A stretch of DNA of 64,000 bases from Epilithonimonas arachidiradicis (GCF_003610695.1 NZ_RAQH01000003.1:62001-126000); one strand, 5' to 3'. Counted from the first letter of the stretch, positions 33,341 to 43,388 are shown. Notes: generated by a model from the letters alone, not told the origin. Numbers and translations are program-made.

Positions 33341-34442
33341 TATGGATTTTATTTCTCAATTTTAAACTTGGCCTCTCAATAAAATATCTGTAAAATAATC
33401 CACCAATAATACATCCGATTAAACAGGTGATCAATAACAAATTTTCCGAAATGGAAATTTTGTAATATTCTATCAGGCTTTGAATAATATGGATAATTCC
33501 CTTGTGAGAAAGATAGATTGCAAAAGATAAATTTGCTAATTGAGTTGTGAAATAGTTTTTTGATTTGTTCAGGAATGAGGATTTCGAAATCGCAGAAATT
33601 ACTATAAAACCATAACTTACAGCAACGAATGTGAATCCAAATATCGATGCAAATTCAGAAGATTGGTCATTGCAAACCCATAAAGAGAAGCCAAGAAAAG
33701 CTAAACCTGACGGCAAAAACAAATTACCATTTTCATCAGTCAATTTTCTGAATCTTGAGGAATATTGAAACAGATATCCAATCAAAACACCAACTGCCAA
33801 TCCGTCTAATCTTGTGTGTGTCGGGTAATAGATCTTCATATACCAGACTTTCCAAAATTCATTCGAATTGATATTGGGAAATACGTATTCGTGCCAGGAA
33901 AAATATCTCGCCAAAATCGAAAATAGTATAATGATGAAGATTATAAATTTTAGATATTTCAATGTTTTCGATTTGATGAGTAATAGAAATGAAAAAGGCA
34001 GAATCAGATAGAATTGCTCCTCGATACACAAAGACCAGGCGTGTGAAAACGTTCCTTTGTTGATGACATCTAAGCCATAATTCTGAGTGAAAGTGAGAAA
34101 TTTCCATAACGGCGAAAGCGATTCTCTTTCTCTGAAAAAAGGAAAGCAGAAATATAACAGCAATGTGAAAAAATAAGGCGGAATGATTCTGAAAAAACGT
34201 TTTATGAAAAATGATTTCAAACTGAAATTCCCACGATTTTTAATTTCCTGAAATAATTGATTTGAAATCAAAAAACCGCTTAACACAAAGAACAAATCAA
34301 CTCCTGTCCAGCCAAAACGTCCATAAGTGTCTATCCAATCTGGATGAATAAAAGCGCGATAATGATACATTAATACCAAAAGAATTGCAATGGCTCTTAG
34401 ATGGTCTAATCCATTGAATCTTTGAGAAAAAGTTGTTTGCAT
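33324..34442 (-). CDS. Acyltransferase family 3 (OafA/YrhL-like) membrane protein
   Basis: A 372-residue integral membrane O-acyltransferase that modifies surface sugars. N-terminal GLDHLRAIAILLVLMYHYRA carries the conserved His and Arg; GWTGVDLFFVLSGFLIS is the second signature. About ten hydrophobic segments follow, including FSHAWSLCIEEQFYLILPFS. The sugar acceptor cannot be told. The 3' end overlaps the convergent GNAT gene, so the two transcripts must be partly complementary. Monocistronic. Confidence 0.9.
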   Translation of the reverse strand: MQTTFSQRFNGLDHLRAIAILLVLMYHYRAFIHPDWIDTYGRFGWTGVDLFFVLSGFLISNQLFQEIKNRGNFSLKSFFIKRFFRIIPPYFFTLLLYFCFPFFRERESLSPLWKFLTFTQNYGLDVINKGTFSHAWSLCIEEQFYLILPFSFLLLIKSKTLKYLKFIIFIIILFSILARYFSWHEYVFPNINSNEFWKVWYMKIYYPTHTRLDGLAVGVLIGYLFQYSSRFRKLTDENGNLFLPSGLAFLGFSLWVCNDQSSEFASIFGFTFVAVSYGFIVISAISKSSFLNKSKNYFTTQLANLSFAIYLSHKGIIHIIQSLIEYYKISISENLLLITCLIGCIIGGLFYRYFIERPSLKLRNKIHTNLSS

Positions 34443-34615
34443 TTATTTTTTTTCTGCAAGATGGTTGGATTTTTATTGCAATTTTAAAATGATATTCAGA
34501 AAATGGAGATTTTTATTTGAATTACTTATTCTGCATTTTGGATTGTAATTCTGGTTGTTTGTCATTCGATTTGTCAATTCTACATTCATAAAAAATTTTA
34601 TCGGGTTATAATTTA

Positions 34616-34623
34616 TAATTTTG
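34616..34623 (+). promoter_or_regulatory. Possible -7 box overlapping the TTG start of the sensor kinase gene
   Basis: TAATTTTG matches TAnnTTTG. If it is used, transcription begins near 34630, where an in-frame GTG stands. Confidence 0.4.
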
Positions 34624-35685
34624 AAGGTTGTGAAAATCGGAACTTGGAAAAAATATCAATCAAACATTGGCTTTCAAATTTTATTTTGGATAGCATTATT
34701 CCTTTTGATAGAAGCGAGAAATTATGGAGAATATGATAATGCTGATATTCAATTGATTTTTTACTATGATCTATGCCATTGGATTTTTCAGATTATCAGC
34801 GCCAATTTTATTTATTATGTTCTTATAAAGCATTTTTTCGACCGAAAAAAGTATCTCTCATTTTTAATTTTACTGCTTGTTTCTCTGTATGTCTTTTCTG
34901 TTATTAATCGTCTTTTTATTGTTTACATAGCCGAACCTTTCTTTTGTAATTTTCCACAGGACAGCATTTATAGTATTTTTACAGACATCAGATATTTATT
35001 GATTAGTTATACTTTTTCTATTATTACAGGAGCTTTTGCCTTTGTTTCTGTGATGTTTATGCTGCGATATAAAAGTGAAAAACAAAACACAACCAAACTT
35101 TTGAAGGAAAAAGCAGAATTAGAATTAAAGGTTCTGAAATCGCAGCTTAATCCTCATTTTTTGTTCAATACACTCAATAATATTTATTCGCTTTCCATTA
35201 TTAATTCAGGTAAAACATCAGAATCTGTCAGCAGACTTTCGGAAATTTTGGACTATGTTCTTTATAAAGGTCAGAATAAAACTGTTAATATTTCGGATGA
35301 GATTTCTATTATTGATGATTATATTGAGCTTGAAAAACTGAGATATGACGAACGTCTGAAAATATTCAAAAGACAAAAACTAAATTCTGAAAACAAAATT
35401 CCGCCATTATTGTATCTTTCCCTGGTTGAAAATTCTTTCAAACACGGCGCTGGAAAATCGGTTGGAGATATTGAAATTAATATTGAAATTGAAACGGATG
35501 AAAATCAATCTGTCTTTCGAATCAAAAATACCTATTCAGAAACTTTAAAATCTGAACGTGAAAGTTTGGGATTAAATAATATAGAAGAGCAATTGAAGAT
35601 ATTTTATGAGAATCAATTTGAATTTAATGTTTCAGAAATCGGAAATTGGTATGAAGTAGAAATAATTACGCCCGCAACAGAATGA
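34621..35685 (+). CDS. LytS-type sensor histidine kinase
   Basis: Membrane sensor kinase of the His_kinase (PF06580) group, 354 residues if the TTG at 34621 is the start. Four hydrophobic segments (about 18-30, 52-70, 78-103 and 125-148) are followed by a coiled-coil linker and the phosphoacceptor QLNPHFLFNTLNNI (H179). A HATPase domain with VENSFKHG and LGLNNIEEQL comes last. There is no extracellular sensor domain. No good ATG exists near the start; TTG 34621 or GTG 34630 must serve. It overlaps the regulator gene by four bases (ATGA). Confidence 0.88.
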   Translation: MKVVKIGTWKKYQSNIGFQILFWIALFLLIEARNYGEYDNADIQLIFYYDLCHWIFQIISANFIYYVLIKHFFDRKKYLSFLILLLVSLYVFSVINRLFIVYIAEPFFCNFPQDSIYSIFTDIRYLLISYTFSIITGAFAFVSVMFMLRYKSEKQNTTKLLKEKAELELKVLKSQLNPHFLFNTLNNIYSLSIINSGKTSESVSRLSEILDYVLYKGQNKTVNISDEISIIDDYIELEKLRYDERLKIFKRQKLNSENKIPPLLYLSLVENSFKHGAGKSVGDIEINIEIETDENQSVFRIKNTYSETLKSERESLGLNNIEEQLKIFYENQFEFNVSEIGNWYEVEIITPATE

Positions 35686-36383
35686 TAAATTGTATTATAA
35701 TTGATGACGAACCTCTGGCTGTAAAGCTTTTGGAAAATCATATTTCAAAGATTGATTCTCTGAAACTGGTCGCAACTGCAAAAAACGCGATTGAAGCTTA
35801 TCAAATATTGCAGACAAAACCTGTTGACCTGATGTTTCTCGATATTGAAATGCCCAATCTTAACGGAATCGAATTTCTGAAATCTCTTCATCAAAAACCT
35901 AAAACAATCTTCACCACAGCTTACCGCGAATTTGCCATAGAAGGATTTGAATTAGAAGCGGTTGATTATATTCTGAAACCAATTACATTCGAGAGATTTT
36001 TCAAATCTGTAGAGCGTGTGTTGAGAAATATTTCTTATAATGAACAAGTTGAAGATTTCATTATTGTCAAATCTAATGGATTGAATAGGAAAATCATTTT
36101 ATCTGATCTTCTTTATTTTGAAAGCCAAGGAAATGATGTGAAAATCATTTTAGAAAACGAAGAAAAAATCGTTACTAAAAATAAAATCACTGATTTGGAA
36201 AATTCACTTGCTGATAAGGGTTTTGTAAGGATTCACAGGTCTTTTTTAATCAATTCAAAATATGTGACTGCATTCAATAATAATGAAATTATATTGAATA
36301 AATACAACCTTCCTGTAGGTAGAAGTCATAAGAAAGAATTTGAGGATTTTGTGGCGAAGTTTTCCGCTTCAAGATTATTGTGA
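35682..36383 (+). CDS. LytTR-family response regulator
   Basis: DNA-binding partner of the kinase upstream, 233 residues. Receiver domain (about 1-120) with IIIDDEPLAV, phosphoacceptor D54 in LMFLDIEMPN, Thr in KTIFTTAY and Lys in DYILKPI. The LytTR domain (about 130-230) contains FIVIVKSNG-like strands and KGFVRIHRSFLINSKYVTAF. It overlaps the kinase by four bases, so they are translated together. Target genes unknown. Confidence 0.92.
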   Translation: MINCIIIDDEPLAVKLLENHISKIDSLKLVATAKNAIEAYQILQTKPVDLMFLDIEMPNLNGIEFLKSLHQKPKTIFTTAYREFAIEGFELEAVDYILKPITFERFFKSVERVLRNISYNEQVEDFIIVKSNGLNRKIILSDLLYFESQGNDVKIILENEEKIVTKNKITDLENSLADKGFVRIHRSFLINSKYVTAFNNNEIILNKYNLPVGRSHKKEFEDFVAKFSASRLL

Positions 36384-36388
36384 TTGAA

Positions 36389-37249
36389 TTATTTCAACTT
36401 CAATTGATAAAGATTTCCTGTGTGTGTTTTGTTGCCTTCATCGGTCATTAATATTGTATTTTCATCTTTGAAACACAAACCTTCTTTCTGAGTATGATGA
36501 TTCAGTTCAATTTTTTCGACGTTTCCGGAGAAGAAATTATTGCCTTTCCAATTGGTGAAAATCCAAACTTTATCGGAGCTTAAAATAGCCACTTTATCTT
36601 TATTCGGGCTGATGTCTGCACTAGTCACAGCACAATGATTGAACTGTTCACAAGTCACAAAACTCCCGATTTTCTTAGCAGTTAATTTTTGAGTGGAGTT
36701 GTTATCAACTTCATATAAAACCGTGGTTCCATCAAATTTTGAACTTCTGTTTTTCGTAAAAAGAAAAAATTTGTTGTTATGGATGAAGAACGATTCAACG
36801 TCAAAAATGCGGTCTTTTTTCTTTGGAGGAAATTCGGTTTGTTCGGGATAATAGAACTGAACAATTGATTCTGCTTTAGCTTCATCTTTATTCAAATCTG
36901 AAGCACTGATCTTATAAATGGCTAAGTTTTGCCTGTCATTATCATTATTTCCAAAATCACCAATATAAATATTGCCTTCATCATCCGAAGTCAAATCTTC
37001 CCAGTCATTATTTTCAACATTGGTGATGGTGATTTTTTTGATTAATTCTCCTTTTTCATTAAACCCAAAAAGAACATTGTGATTATGGTTGTCCTCAATT
37101 GTCCAAATCAACGGCGATGCTTTTGAGATTTCACAAGCCGAAGCTTCTTTCAGCTTTTTGGGAAGACTCGCTAGTGTTGAAAAATTCTCCTGAGTCTGGG
37201 AACAGGAAAATGTAATGGATAATAATGCTAAAAAAGAAAATGCTTTCAT
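36389..37249 (-). CDS. Beta-propeller-like lipoprotein (paralogue of the 21831 gene)
   Basis: Function unknown. 286 residues with a lipoprotein signal ending in ITFSC. It shares an ordered set of motifs with the protein at 21831-22709: NNDWEDLTSDDEGNIYIGDF, then GNN, YPEQTEFPPK, FDVESFFIH, LFTKNR. The many short strand blocks (GELIKKITI, KVWIFTNWKG) suggest a propeller. Convergent with the response-regulator gene, six bases apart. Confidence 0.75.
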   Translation of the reverse strand: MKAFSFLALLSITFSCSQTQENFSTLASLPKKLKEASACEISKASPLIWTIEDNHNHNVLFGFNEKGELIKKITITNVENNDWEDLTSDDEGNIYIGDFGNNDNDRQNLAIYKISASDLNKDEAKAESIVQFYYPEQTEFPPKKKDRIFDVESFFIHNNKFFLFTKNRSSKFDGTTVLYEVDNNSTQKLTAKKIGSFVTCEQFNHCAVTSADISPNKDKVAILSSDKVWIFTNWKGNNFFSGNVEKIELNHHTQKEGLCFKDENTILMTDEGNKTHTGNLYQLKLK

Positions 37250-37280
37250 AGGATGAAATTAATGAAAATAATGGAGATTG

Positions 37281-37352
37281 AAACCACAAAAGTCACAAAA
37301 GAACAAAATTGAAATAGACAGTTTATAAAAATCTTTGTGACTTTTATGGTTT
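37281..37352. repeat. Inverted repeat AACCACAAAAGTCACAAA
   Basis: AAACCACAAAAGTCACAAAA at 37281-37300 faces CTTTGTGACTTTTATGGTTT at 37333-37352 (one or two mismatches). The same sequence AACCACAAAAGTCACAAAG recurs at 63933-63951 after the mevalonate kinase gene, so it is a small dispersed intergenic element. Confidence 0.6.
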
Positions 37353-37392
37353 AACAAAAAATGCACAACTATAAAAATTGTGCATTCTGTTT
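37353..37392 (-). terminator. Terminator of queA
   Basis: AATGCACAA at 37360-37368 pairs with TTGTGCATT at 37378-37386; on the minus strand TTTTTTG follows. Confidence 0.8.
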
Positions 37393-37409
37393 TTTGAAAA
37401 ATTCAAATC

Positions 37410-38459
37410 TTAAAGAATCAACATTGCATCTCCGTAAGAATAGAACTTGTATTTTTCTTTAATAGCTTCCTCATAAGCTCTCATTATGAAATCTTTGTTC
37501 GCAAAAGCGGCGATCATCATAATCAGCGTGGATTTAGGTGTGTGAAAGTTGGTAATCATTGCATTGGCTACACCAAATTCGTGAGGTGGATAGATGAACT
37601 TGTTGGTCCAGCCTCTGTAAGCTGAGATTTTTTTGTTAGAAGAAACAGAAGTTTCCAAAGCTCTCATCGTCGTTGTTCCCACGGCACAAACTCTGCGTCC
37701 TTCTTCTACAGCTTTGTTGATAATCGCGGCGTTCTTCTCATCGATAATCGCTTCTTCAGATTCCATTTTGTGCTTGGATAGATCTTCAACTTCGATTGGG
37801 TTAAAAGTTCCCAAACCAACGTGAAGTGTGATCTCTGCAAAATCGATTCCTTTGATCTCTAATCTCTTCATCAAGTGCTTTGAAAAGTGAAGACCTGCAG
37901 TTGGAGCTGCTACAGCACCTTCAACTTTGGCATAGATGGTTTGATATCTTTCTGCATCTTCCGGCTCAACCTCTCTTTTGATGTATTTAGGAAGTGGTGT
38001 TTCTCCAAGTTCTGTCAGTTTTGCACGGAACTCTTCATAAGAACCATCAAACAAGAATCTCAATGTTCTTCCTCTAGAAGTTGTATTATCGATAACTTCT
38101 GCAACAAGAGACTCATCTTCTGTGAAGAATAATTTATTACCGATTCTGATTTTTCTTGCCGGGTCAACCAAAACGTCCCAAACACGAGTTTCAGCATCCA
38201 GTTCTCTCAACAAGAAAACTTCAATCTTAGCTCCTGTTTTTTCTTTGTTTCCGAATAATCTTGCAGGGAAAACTTTGGTATTATTAAAAATGAAAAGGTC
38301 TTTCTCATCAAAATAATCAATAACATCTTTGAAAAGGCGATGCTCGATAGTTTCAGTTTTTCTGTTAAGAACCATCAACCTTGCCTCATCACGGTTTTCT
38401 GACGGGTGTTCTGCCAACAACTCTGCTGGCAAATCGAAATTGAAATCAGATGTTTTCAT
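37410..38459 (-). CDS. queA: S-adenosylmethionine:tRNA ribosyltransferase-isomerase
   Basis: Transfers and isomerises the ribose of SAM onto preQ1 in tRNA to give epoxyqueuosine. 349 residues, the family length. [20 protein letters not shown] at the N terminus, [25 protein letters not shown] and [15 protein letters not shown], and a final [20 protein letters not shown] in pieces are diagnostic. Promoter on the minus strand: TATCTTTG at 38521-38528 and TTG at 38549-38551, 20 bp apart. Monocistronic. Confidence 0.95.
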   Translation of the reverse strand: MKTSDFNFDLPAELLAEHPSENRDEARLMVLNRKTETIEHRLFKDVIDYFDEKDLFIFNNTKVFPARLFGNKEKTGAKIEVFLLRELDAETRVWDVLVDPARKIRIGNKLFFTEDESLVAEVIDNTTSRGRTLRFLFDGSYEEFRAKLTELGETPLPKYIKREVEPEDAERYQTIYAKVEGAVAAPTAGLHFSKHLMKRLEIKGIDFAEITLHVGLGTFNPIEVEDLSKHKMESEEAIIDEKNAAIINKAVEEGRRVCAVGTTTMRALETSVSSNKKISAYRGWTNKFIYPPHEFGVANAMITNFHTPKSTLIMMIAAFANKDFIMRAYEEAIKEKYKFYSYGDAMLIL

Positions 38460-38520
38460 AAAATTTACGGATTTTATTTGTTTTTACAGGACTAGCCTGT
38501 GGTTAAATTTTTGCGAGGTG

Positions 38521-38551
38521 CAAAGATACGACATCAAAGAGCCTTTGTCAA
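38521..38551 (-). promoter_or_regulatory. Promoter of queA
   Basis: On the minus strand, TTG (38549-38551), 20 bp, TATCTTTG (38521-38528). Confidence 0.6.
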
Positions 38552-38625
38552 GTAAATATTAATTTTAAATATCAGGATTAATGATTTCAATATACAATTA
38601 ATGTTTTTTTCAGAAATTTAGTATT

Positions 38626-38633
38626 TATATTTG
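38626..38633 (+). promoter_or_regulatory. -7 box of the DUF349 gene
   Basis: TATATTTG, about 70 bases before the start codon; no TTG at the usual distance. Confidence 0.5.
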
Positions 38634-38702
38634 GTGTTTTCTGTAAAAAACAGTTAATTTAGTGCATCTAAAAGTTGTTTTTGTCAATTAATTTGCTTTG
38701 TT

Positions 38703-40517
38703 ATGAGTATTGAAAATGAAAATCCTGAGAATGAAAATTTGAATCCGGAAACTAATGCTGCTGAAAATCAACCAGTAGAAGAAACAGTGGCCAGTCAAAA
38801 TTCAGAAACCGAAACCGAATCTGAACATCAGGAAACCGAAGTGGTTGAGGAAGATTTTTCTCATTATTCTTTAAAAGAAGCTTTGGACGAAATGGAAAAA
38901 ATAGTCAACAAAGACGATGCGTCATCTTTTTCCAGACGTTTTAATACACTGCGAGAACAGGCAAATCATAAATTGTCTGATGAAATCGAAGACAAAAAAC
39001 ACGAGTATCTGGAACAGGGAAATCCTGAAGAACATTTTGAATATCATCATCCACAGGCTTCCAAATTGTCTGCTCTTGTCAATATTTTCAAAGAAAAACA
39101 AGATAAATTTCATAAACAACAAGAAGCTGAACATCAAGGAAATCTGCAAGAAAGATTAGCAATCATTGAGCGATTGAAAAACCTTTACACCAATTCTGAA
39201 CCGGGAACTAATCTTTTCAAATCGATAAGAGAAATCAAAGAAGCCTGGGGAAATGCAGGTCAGGTTGCTAAGTCGGAATTCAAAAATCTAAATAATAATT
39301 ATTTCCATCATCTTAAAATGTTCAATGAGATGCTGGATCTGAATAAAGAATATCTGGAGCAGGAATTTGCTCATAATCTTGAGAAAAGACAGCATATTAT
39401 CCAAAGAGCAAAAGAACTGTTAGATGAGAAAGTGGTTCAAAAAGCACTGAATGAACTACAATATCTTCATAAACTATGGAAAGAAGAAGCGGAGCCTGTT
39501 GCAGAAGAATTCCGTGAAAAAACCTGGGAAGAGTTCAAAGAGATTTCTAATAAAATTCACGAGAGAAAATCTGAATTAATTGCAGTTATAGAAACTGAAC
39601 AATTAGAGAATCTTGAAAAGAAAAATAAGATCATTGAAGAGTTGAAAACACTTTCCGCTCCTCAGAACATCAATCATACCTATTGGCAGCAAGCTATTAA
39701 AAGAGTAGAAGAGATCAGATCCGAATTCCTGAAATTAGGCGCTGTTCCAAAAAAGTTATCCAATCAAAACTGGACAGATTTCAAACAATCTCTTAGAGAT
39801 TTCAATACAGCTAAAAATGATTTTTATAAGAACCTGAAGGGATCTCAGATTCAGAATCTTGAAGAAAAACAAGCCTTAATCAAAACGGCTCAGGATAATA
39901 TGAATTCTGAAGATTGGGATACCGTGGTTCCGCTTTTCAAAAAACTGCAGGAAGATTGGAAGAAAATTGGTCACGTTCCTAGAAGTCAGGCGAACAAAGT
40001 TTGGGATGATTTCCGTGATGCTTGTAATACTTTTTTCAAAAATTACAGAGATAAAAATAACGCTACAGGCGACAATTGGAAAGAAAACTATAAGAACAAA
40101 AAAGCGCTTTTAGAAGAGTTGAAAGCTCTGAGTGATGAAGAAGGCGCTGTAGAAAAAATCGAAACAATCAAAAATTCCTGGAATGCTATTGGGAAAGTTC
40201 CTAAGGATAAATTGTCCATCAATACAGAGTTCAACAAAACTTTAAGAGAGAAATTGAAACTCAACAAAATCAATGAGTTTGATTTGAAAGAAGAGAATCT
40301 TACTGAAAATCAATTAACTGATAAAGCGAGAAAAATCAAAAATCAAATCACTGATTTGGAATCAGAAGTGGTACAATTGGAAAACAATTTGGCTTTCTTC
40401 AATTCTCCAACACGTGAAAATCCTTTATTGAAAGATACTTATGATAAATTGGATTCTAAAAAAGAACAATTGGAAAGTTTGAAAGTGACGCTTCATAATA
40501 TTATTGCTGGAGAATAA
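38703..40517 (+). CDS. DUF349-domain protein
   Basis: 604 residues. The first 60 are acidic and likely disordered (many Glu, Asn, Thr). The rest is a chain of helical DUF349-like repeats of about 75 residues, each with a W in the form EDWKKIGHVPRSQANKVWDD or NSWNAIGKVPKDK. A coiled-coil region ends the protein. Function unknown; a cytoplasmic, highly charged protein. Monocistronic with a terminator. Confidence 0.85.
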   Translation: MSIENENPENENLNPETNAAENQPVEETVASQNSETETESEHQETEVVEEDFSHYSLKEALDEMEKIVNKDDASSFSRRFNTLREQANHKLSDEIEDKKHEYLEQGNPEEHFEYHHPQASKLSALVNIFKEKQDKFHKQQEAEHQGNLQERLAIIERLKNLYTNSEPGTNLFKSIREIKEAWGNAGQVAKSEFKNLNNNYFHHLKMFNEMLDLNKEYLEQEFAHNLEKRQHIIQRAKELLDEKVVQKALNELQYLHKLWKEEAEPVAEEFREKTWEEFKEISNKIHERKSELIAVIETEQLENLEKKNKIIEELKTLSAPQNINHTYWQQAIKRVEEIRSEFLKLGAVPKKLSNQNWTDFKQSLRDFNTAKNDFYKNLKGSQIQNLEEKQALIKTAQDNMNSEDWDTVVPLFKKLQEDWKKIGHVPRSQANKVWDDFRDACNTFFKNYRDKNNATGDNWKENYKNKKALLEELKALSDEEGAVEKIETIKNSWNAIGKVPKDKLSINTEFNKTLREKLKLNKINEFDLKEENLTENQLTDKARKIKNQITDLESEVVQLENNLAFFNSPTRENPLLKDTYDKLDSKKEQLESLKVTLHNIIAGE

Positions 40518-40539
40518 CAGAAATTAATTAATGATATTT

Positions 40540-40568
40540 AAATCCCCTTTTTGCAGGGGATTTTTTAT
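40540..40568 (+). terminator. Terminator after the DUF349 gene
   Basis: AAATCCCC at 40540-40547 pairs with GGGGATTT at 40556-40563, then a T run. Confidence 0.9.
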
Positions 40569-40671
40569 TGGTATTGGTTTGTAAATAATTATTAATATTC
40601 AAATTCAAAAAAATAAATAAAGTCTTATAAAAAAATGATACTTTTATGACCCTCTATTTAAAAATATCGAT

Positions 40672-42531
40672 ATGCTGAAAAAATACTTATTCGCGATCTT
40701 TGCCTTTCCTGCCATTCTATCTGCGCAAGCTCCAGAAGGCTACTATTCTGGAACAGAAAGCCTTTCTGGTTATGCTTTGAAGAGCAAACTTCACGATATC
40801 ATCTCTACCAAAACTTACAATTATCATTATGATGATTTGAAAATTTTGTATGGACAGACAGATATTGATAGATATTATGATTACGATGCGAGTAATTCGA
40901 CTTATTTATTAGATATTTATTCCAATAATCCTACTGGAACGACGGCTTATCATTATACATTGAGTAATATAATCAGCAGTGCCAATGCAGAAGGCCTGGG
41001 TTGGAACCGGGAGCATATGATGCCGCAAAGTTCATTCAATAGTGCATATCCGATGTATTCTGATTTGTTTTTTGTGGTTCCTACAGATGCGAGGATCAAT
41101 CAGTTAAGAAGCAATTATCCTTATGGGAAAGCGGGCTCAACAACTTACTATAATTTCACAAATGGTTCAAAGCAGGCTTCCAACGGAACGCCTAATGCCA
41201 CTTATACTGGAAGAGTTTACGAACCGATTGACGAGTTCAAAGGTGATATTGCCAGAAGTTTGCTTTATTATGCTGTGCGATATGAGGGGAAATTAGGCAG
41301 TTTCAATTTTACTACCAACGCCAATGACCCTACAAAAGACCAAAATCCTTTGGACGGAACGGAAGAAAAGGCTTATGAGAACTGGTATGTTGCAATGTTG
41401 CTTTCCTGGCATCAATTAGACCCTGTTTCTCAGCGAGAGATCGATAGAAATAATGCTGTTTTTAACCTTCAGAAAAACAGAAATCCTTTTATCGATCATC
41501 CGGAATGGGTTGGTTTGATTTGGAACCAGACGCCCGATAATATTGCGCCATCAGCACCATCTCAACTTTCTTTGGAAAGAAATTCGGCTTATTTTGTTAA
41601 TCTAAACTGGCAGGCCAGTCCGGAAAATGATGTTTTGGGGTATAACATTTACCAAGATGGAGTTTTAGTCGCTAAATCTAAAGCTACAACAATTTCTATC
41701 GACCATTTAACGCCGGCTACAACATATAATTTTACAGTCAAAGCTTACGACAGTTCTTATCTGGAAAGTCCTCAAAGTAATACGATGAATGTGACTACGC
41801 TTACAACAGATGTTTTTGCAAAAGATTTACAAATCATAAAATATCTGGAGGGAACCGGTGACAACAAAGCTTACGAAATTGTCAACAAGACTGGTCACAA
41901 AGTCAACCTTCAGGGCTATAAATTGTCTATACAATTCAAAGGAACTGTATATTATTTCGAAAATCCTTTTGAACTGGAAGGCGAGGTAGAAAACAATCAA
42001 AGTTTTGTTGTTATTAATCCCAATGCAAACTTTAGTTGCTTCAATAATTCCAATGCGGCTTTTGTGACAGCTGCACCTTCTTTAACTTTTTCGGGAAGTA
42101 ATTATGTGGATTTATCCTATAAGTCAACCACAATTGATGCAATTGGTGTCAAAGGTCAGGATAATTCTAATGCCAACAAATCGCTTTATAGAAAGTCAGA
42201 AATCACCAATCCAACGGCTACTTTTGATATGAATGAATGGTCAAGTTATGCGTCCGATTATTGTCAAGGCTTAGGCGTTTTGGGAATTAATGATATTGCG
42301 AATAGAACTTTCGATTTCAATATTTATCCAAATCCGGTTGGTAATCAGCTTAATGTCAATGGCGAAATCAGCAAAGCAAAATCGGCGAAGATTTATGACC
42401 TTTCCGGTAAGATGGTAAAAGAAATCAGTAACCCATTTGTTAATCAGAAATCAATTGACGTTCAGTCTTTACTTCCGAACACTTACATATTGAACATCGA
42501 CGGAAAATCGGTGAAGTTTATTAAGAAGTAA
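40672..42531 (+). CDS. Exported endonuclease I with fibronectin III and type IX sorting domain
   Basis: 619 residues. Signal peptide (ends LSAQA), then an endonuclease I domain (about 20-285) with the catalytic GWNREHMMPQSSF and FFVVPTDARINQLRSNYPYG. A fibronectin type III domain (about 290-375: APSAPSQLSLERN ... NTMNVTTL) and a lamin-tail-like strand region (about 380-525) follow. The last 75 residues, beginning FDFNIYPNPVGNQLNV and ending KSVKFIKK, are the type A sorting domain of the type IX secretion system. Expected to be secreted or surface-bound and to degrade extracellular DNA or RNA for nutrients. Confidence 0.9.
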   Translation: MLKKYLFAIFAFPAILSAQAPEGYYSGTESLSGYALKSKLHDIISTKTYNYHYDDLKILYGQTDIDRYYDYDASNSTYLLDIYSNNPTGTTAYHYTLSNIISSANAEGLGWNREHMMPQSSFNSAYPMYSDLFFVVPTDARINQLRSNYPYGKAGSTTYYNFTNGSKQASNGTPNATYTGRVYEPIDEFKGDIARSLLYYAVRYEGKLGSFNFTTNANDPTKDQNPLDGTEEKAYENWYVAMLLSWHQLDPVSQREIDRNNAVFNLQKNRNPFIDHPEWVGLIWNQTPDNIAPSAPSQLSLERNSAYFVNLNWQASPENDVLGYNIYQDGVLVAKSKATTISIDHLTPATTYNFTVKAYDSSYLESPQSNTMNVTTLTTDVFAKDLQIIKYLEGTGDNKAYEIVNKTGHKVNLQGYKLSIQFKGTVYYFENPFELEGEVENNQSFVVINPNANFSCFNNSNAAFVTAAPSLTFSGSNYVDLSYKSTTIDAIGVKGQDNSNANKSLYRKSEITNPTATFDMNEWSSYASDYCQGLGVLGINDIANRTFDFNIYPNPVGNQLNVNGEISKAKSAKIYDLSGKMVKEISNPFVNQKSIDVQSLLPNTYILNIDGKSVKFIKK

Positions 42532-42553
42532 ATTCATTTTAGAATAAATTTAA

Positions 42554-42581
42554 AAAAGCATTTCAAATAAGAAATGCTTTT
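42554..42581. terminator. Bidirectional terminator
   Basis: AAAAGCATTTC at 42554-42564 pairs with GAAATGCTTTT at 42571-42581, between the endonuclease gene and the convergent glycosylase gene. Confidence 0.85.
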
Positions 42582-43279
42582 TATTTTTCAAGATTGTTAA
42601 GAGTAAGAATGTACTTATCAATATACAATTGCTTTTCTTTCGATTTGTATTGTTGGATAAATCTCGGGTGTTCCAGTATTTTTAATTCATCAAATAATTT
42701 TGCTTCGTGATTTAATTTCTGAATAAAATCTGCATTTTTCTTTCCCAAAACAAAAACTTTCGAAGTATCGATTCCTAAGCTGATGTGCTTTTTCAGAGAA
42801 TCAATCATAAAATCTTTTACCATTTCGAAGAGTGTTCTATCATCGTAATAATTGGCGTTAATCCATTTATTTTCCTTGGTTTTTCTGATGATTGCTAAAG
42901 GAAAGGGAGAATTGATGTAAAATTTTTGATAGAAAAGTTTCGCACCTCCGAAAGCTTCAATCATATCATAAATAAAGACCGACGAAATCTCGTGCGTGTA
43001 AGCCGATTTCATTTCGATTCCACAAATATCTTTCAGCCGTTTCGTGTCGGTAAAAGGAACTCCAGTTACGCCAGCGCCGTGTCTGCTTGGATTAATTCCA
43101 ATGATGAATTTTCTTACTTCCGAATCATTATAATATTTGTGATAAAATTGTTGCATAACATCCAAAGTTTCTGGATTATCTAAATAAGGATTCAAAACTC
43201 GGAATCCATCCGGAAGTAAACCGGAATATTTTAAATTGAGATTAAAATCGATTACTTTTTCGCCAAAAGTTTCTTTCAT
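42581..43279 (-). CDS. SMUG2-like uracil-DNA glycosylase family protein (DUF4918)
   Basis: Base-excision repair enzyme, 232 residues. The uracil-DNA glycosylase fold is shown by FIIGINPSRHGAGVTGVPFT (water-activating loop with the N of GINPS) and by LEHPRFIQQY, the HPxxxxQY motif of the SMUG2/DUF4918 branch. VFVLGKKNADFIQKL forms a central strand. Single-domain, cytoplasmic, monocistronic. The exact lesion is unknown. Confidence 0.82.
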   Translation of the reverse strand: MKETFGEKVIDFNLNLKYSGLLPDGFRVLNPYLDNPETLDVMQQFYHKYYNDSEVRKFIIGINPSRHGAGVTGVPFTDTKRLKDICGIEMKSAYTHEISSVFIYDMIEAFGGAKLFYQKFYINSPFPLAIIRKTKENKWINANYYDDRTLFEMVKDFMIDSLKKHISLGIDTSKVFVLGKKNADFIQKLNHEAKLFDELKILEHPRFIQQYKSKEKQLYIDKYILTLNNLEK

Positions 43280-43388
43280 AAATTAGATTTAGCACCTTCT
43301 TTTTATCAAGATTAATACCTAACAAGTGTTTGTTAATCAATAATTATTACTGGATTTATAATTTTATAAAAAAGAAATATAAAATTCG

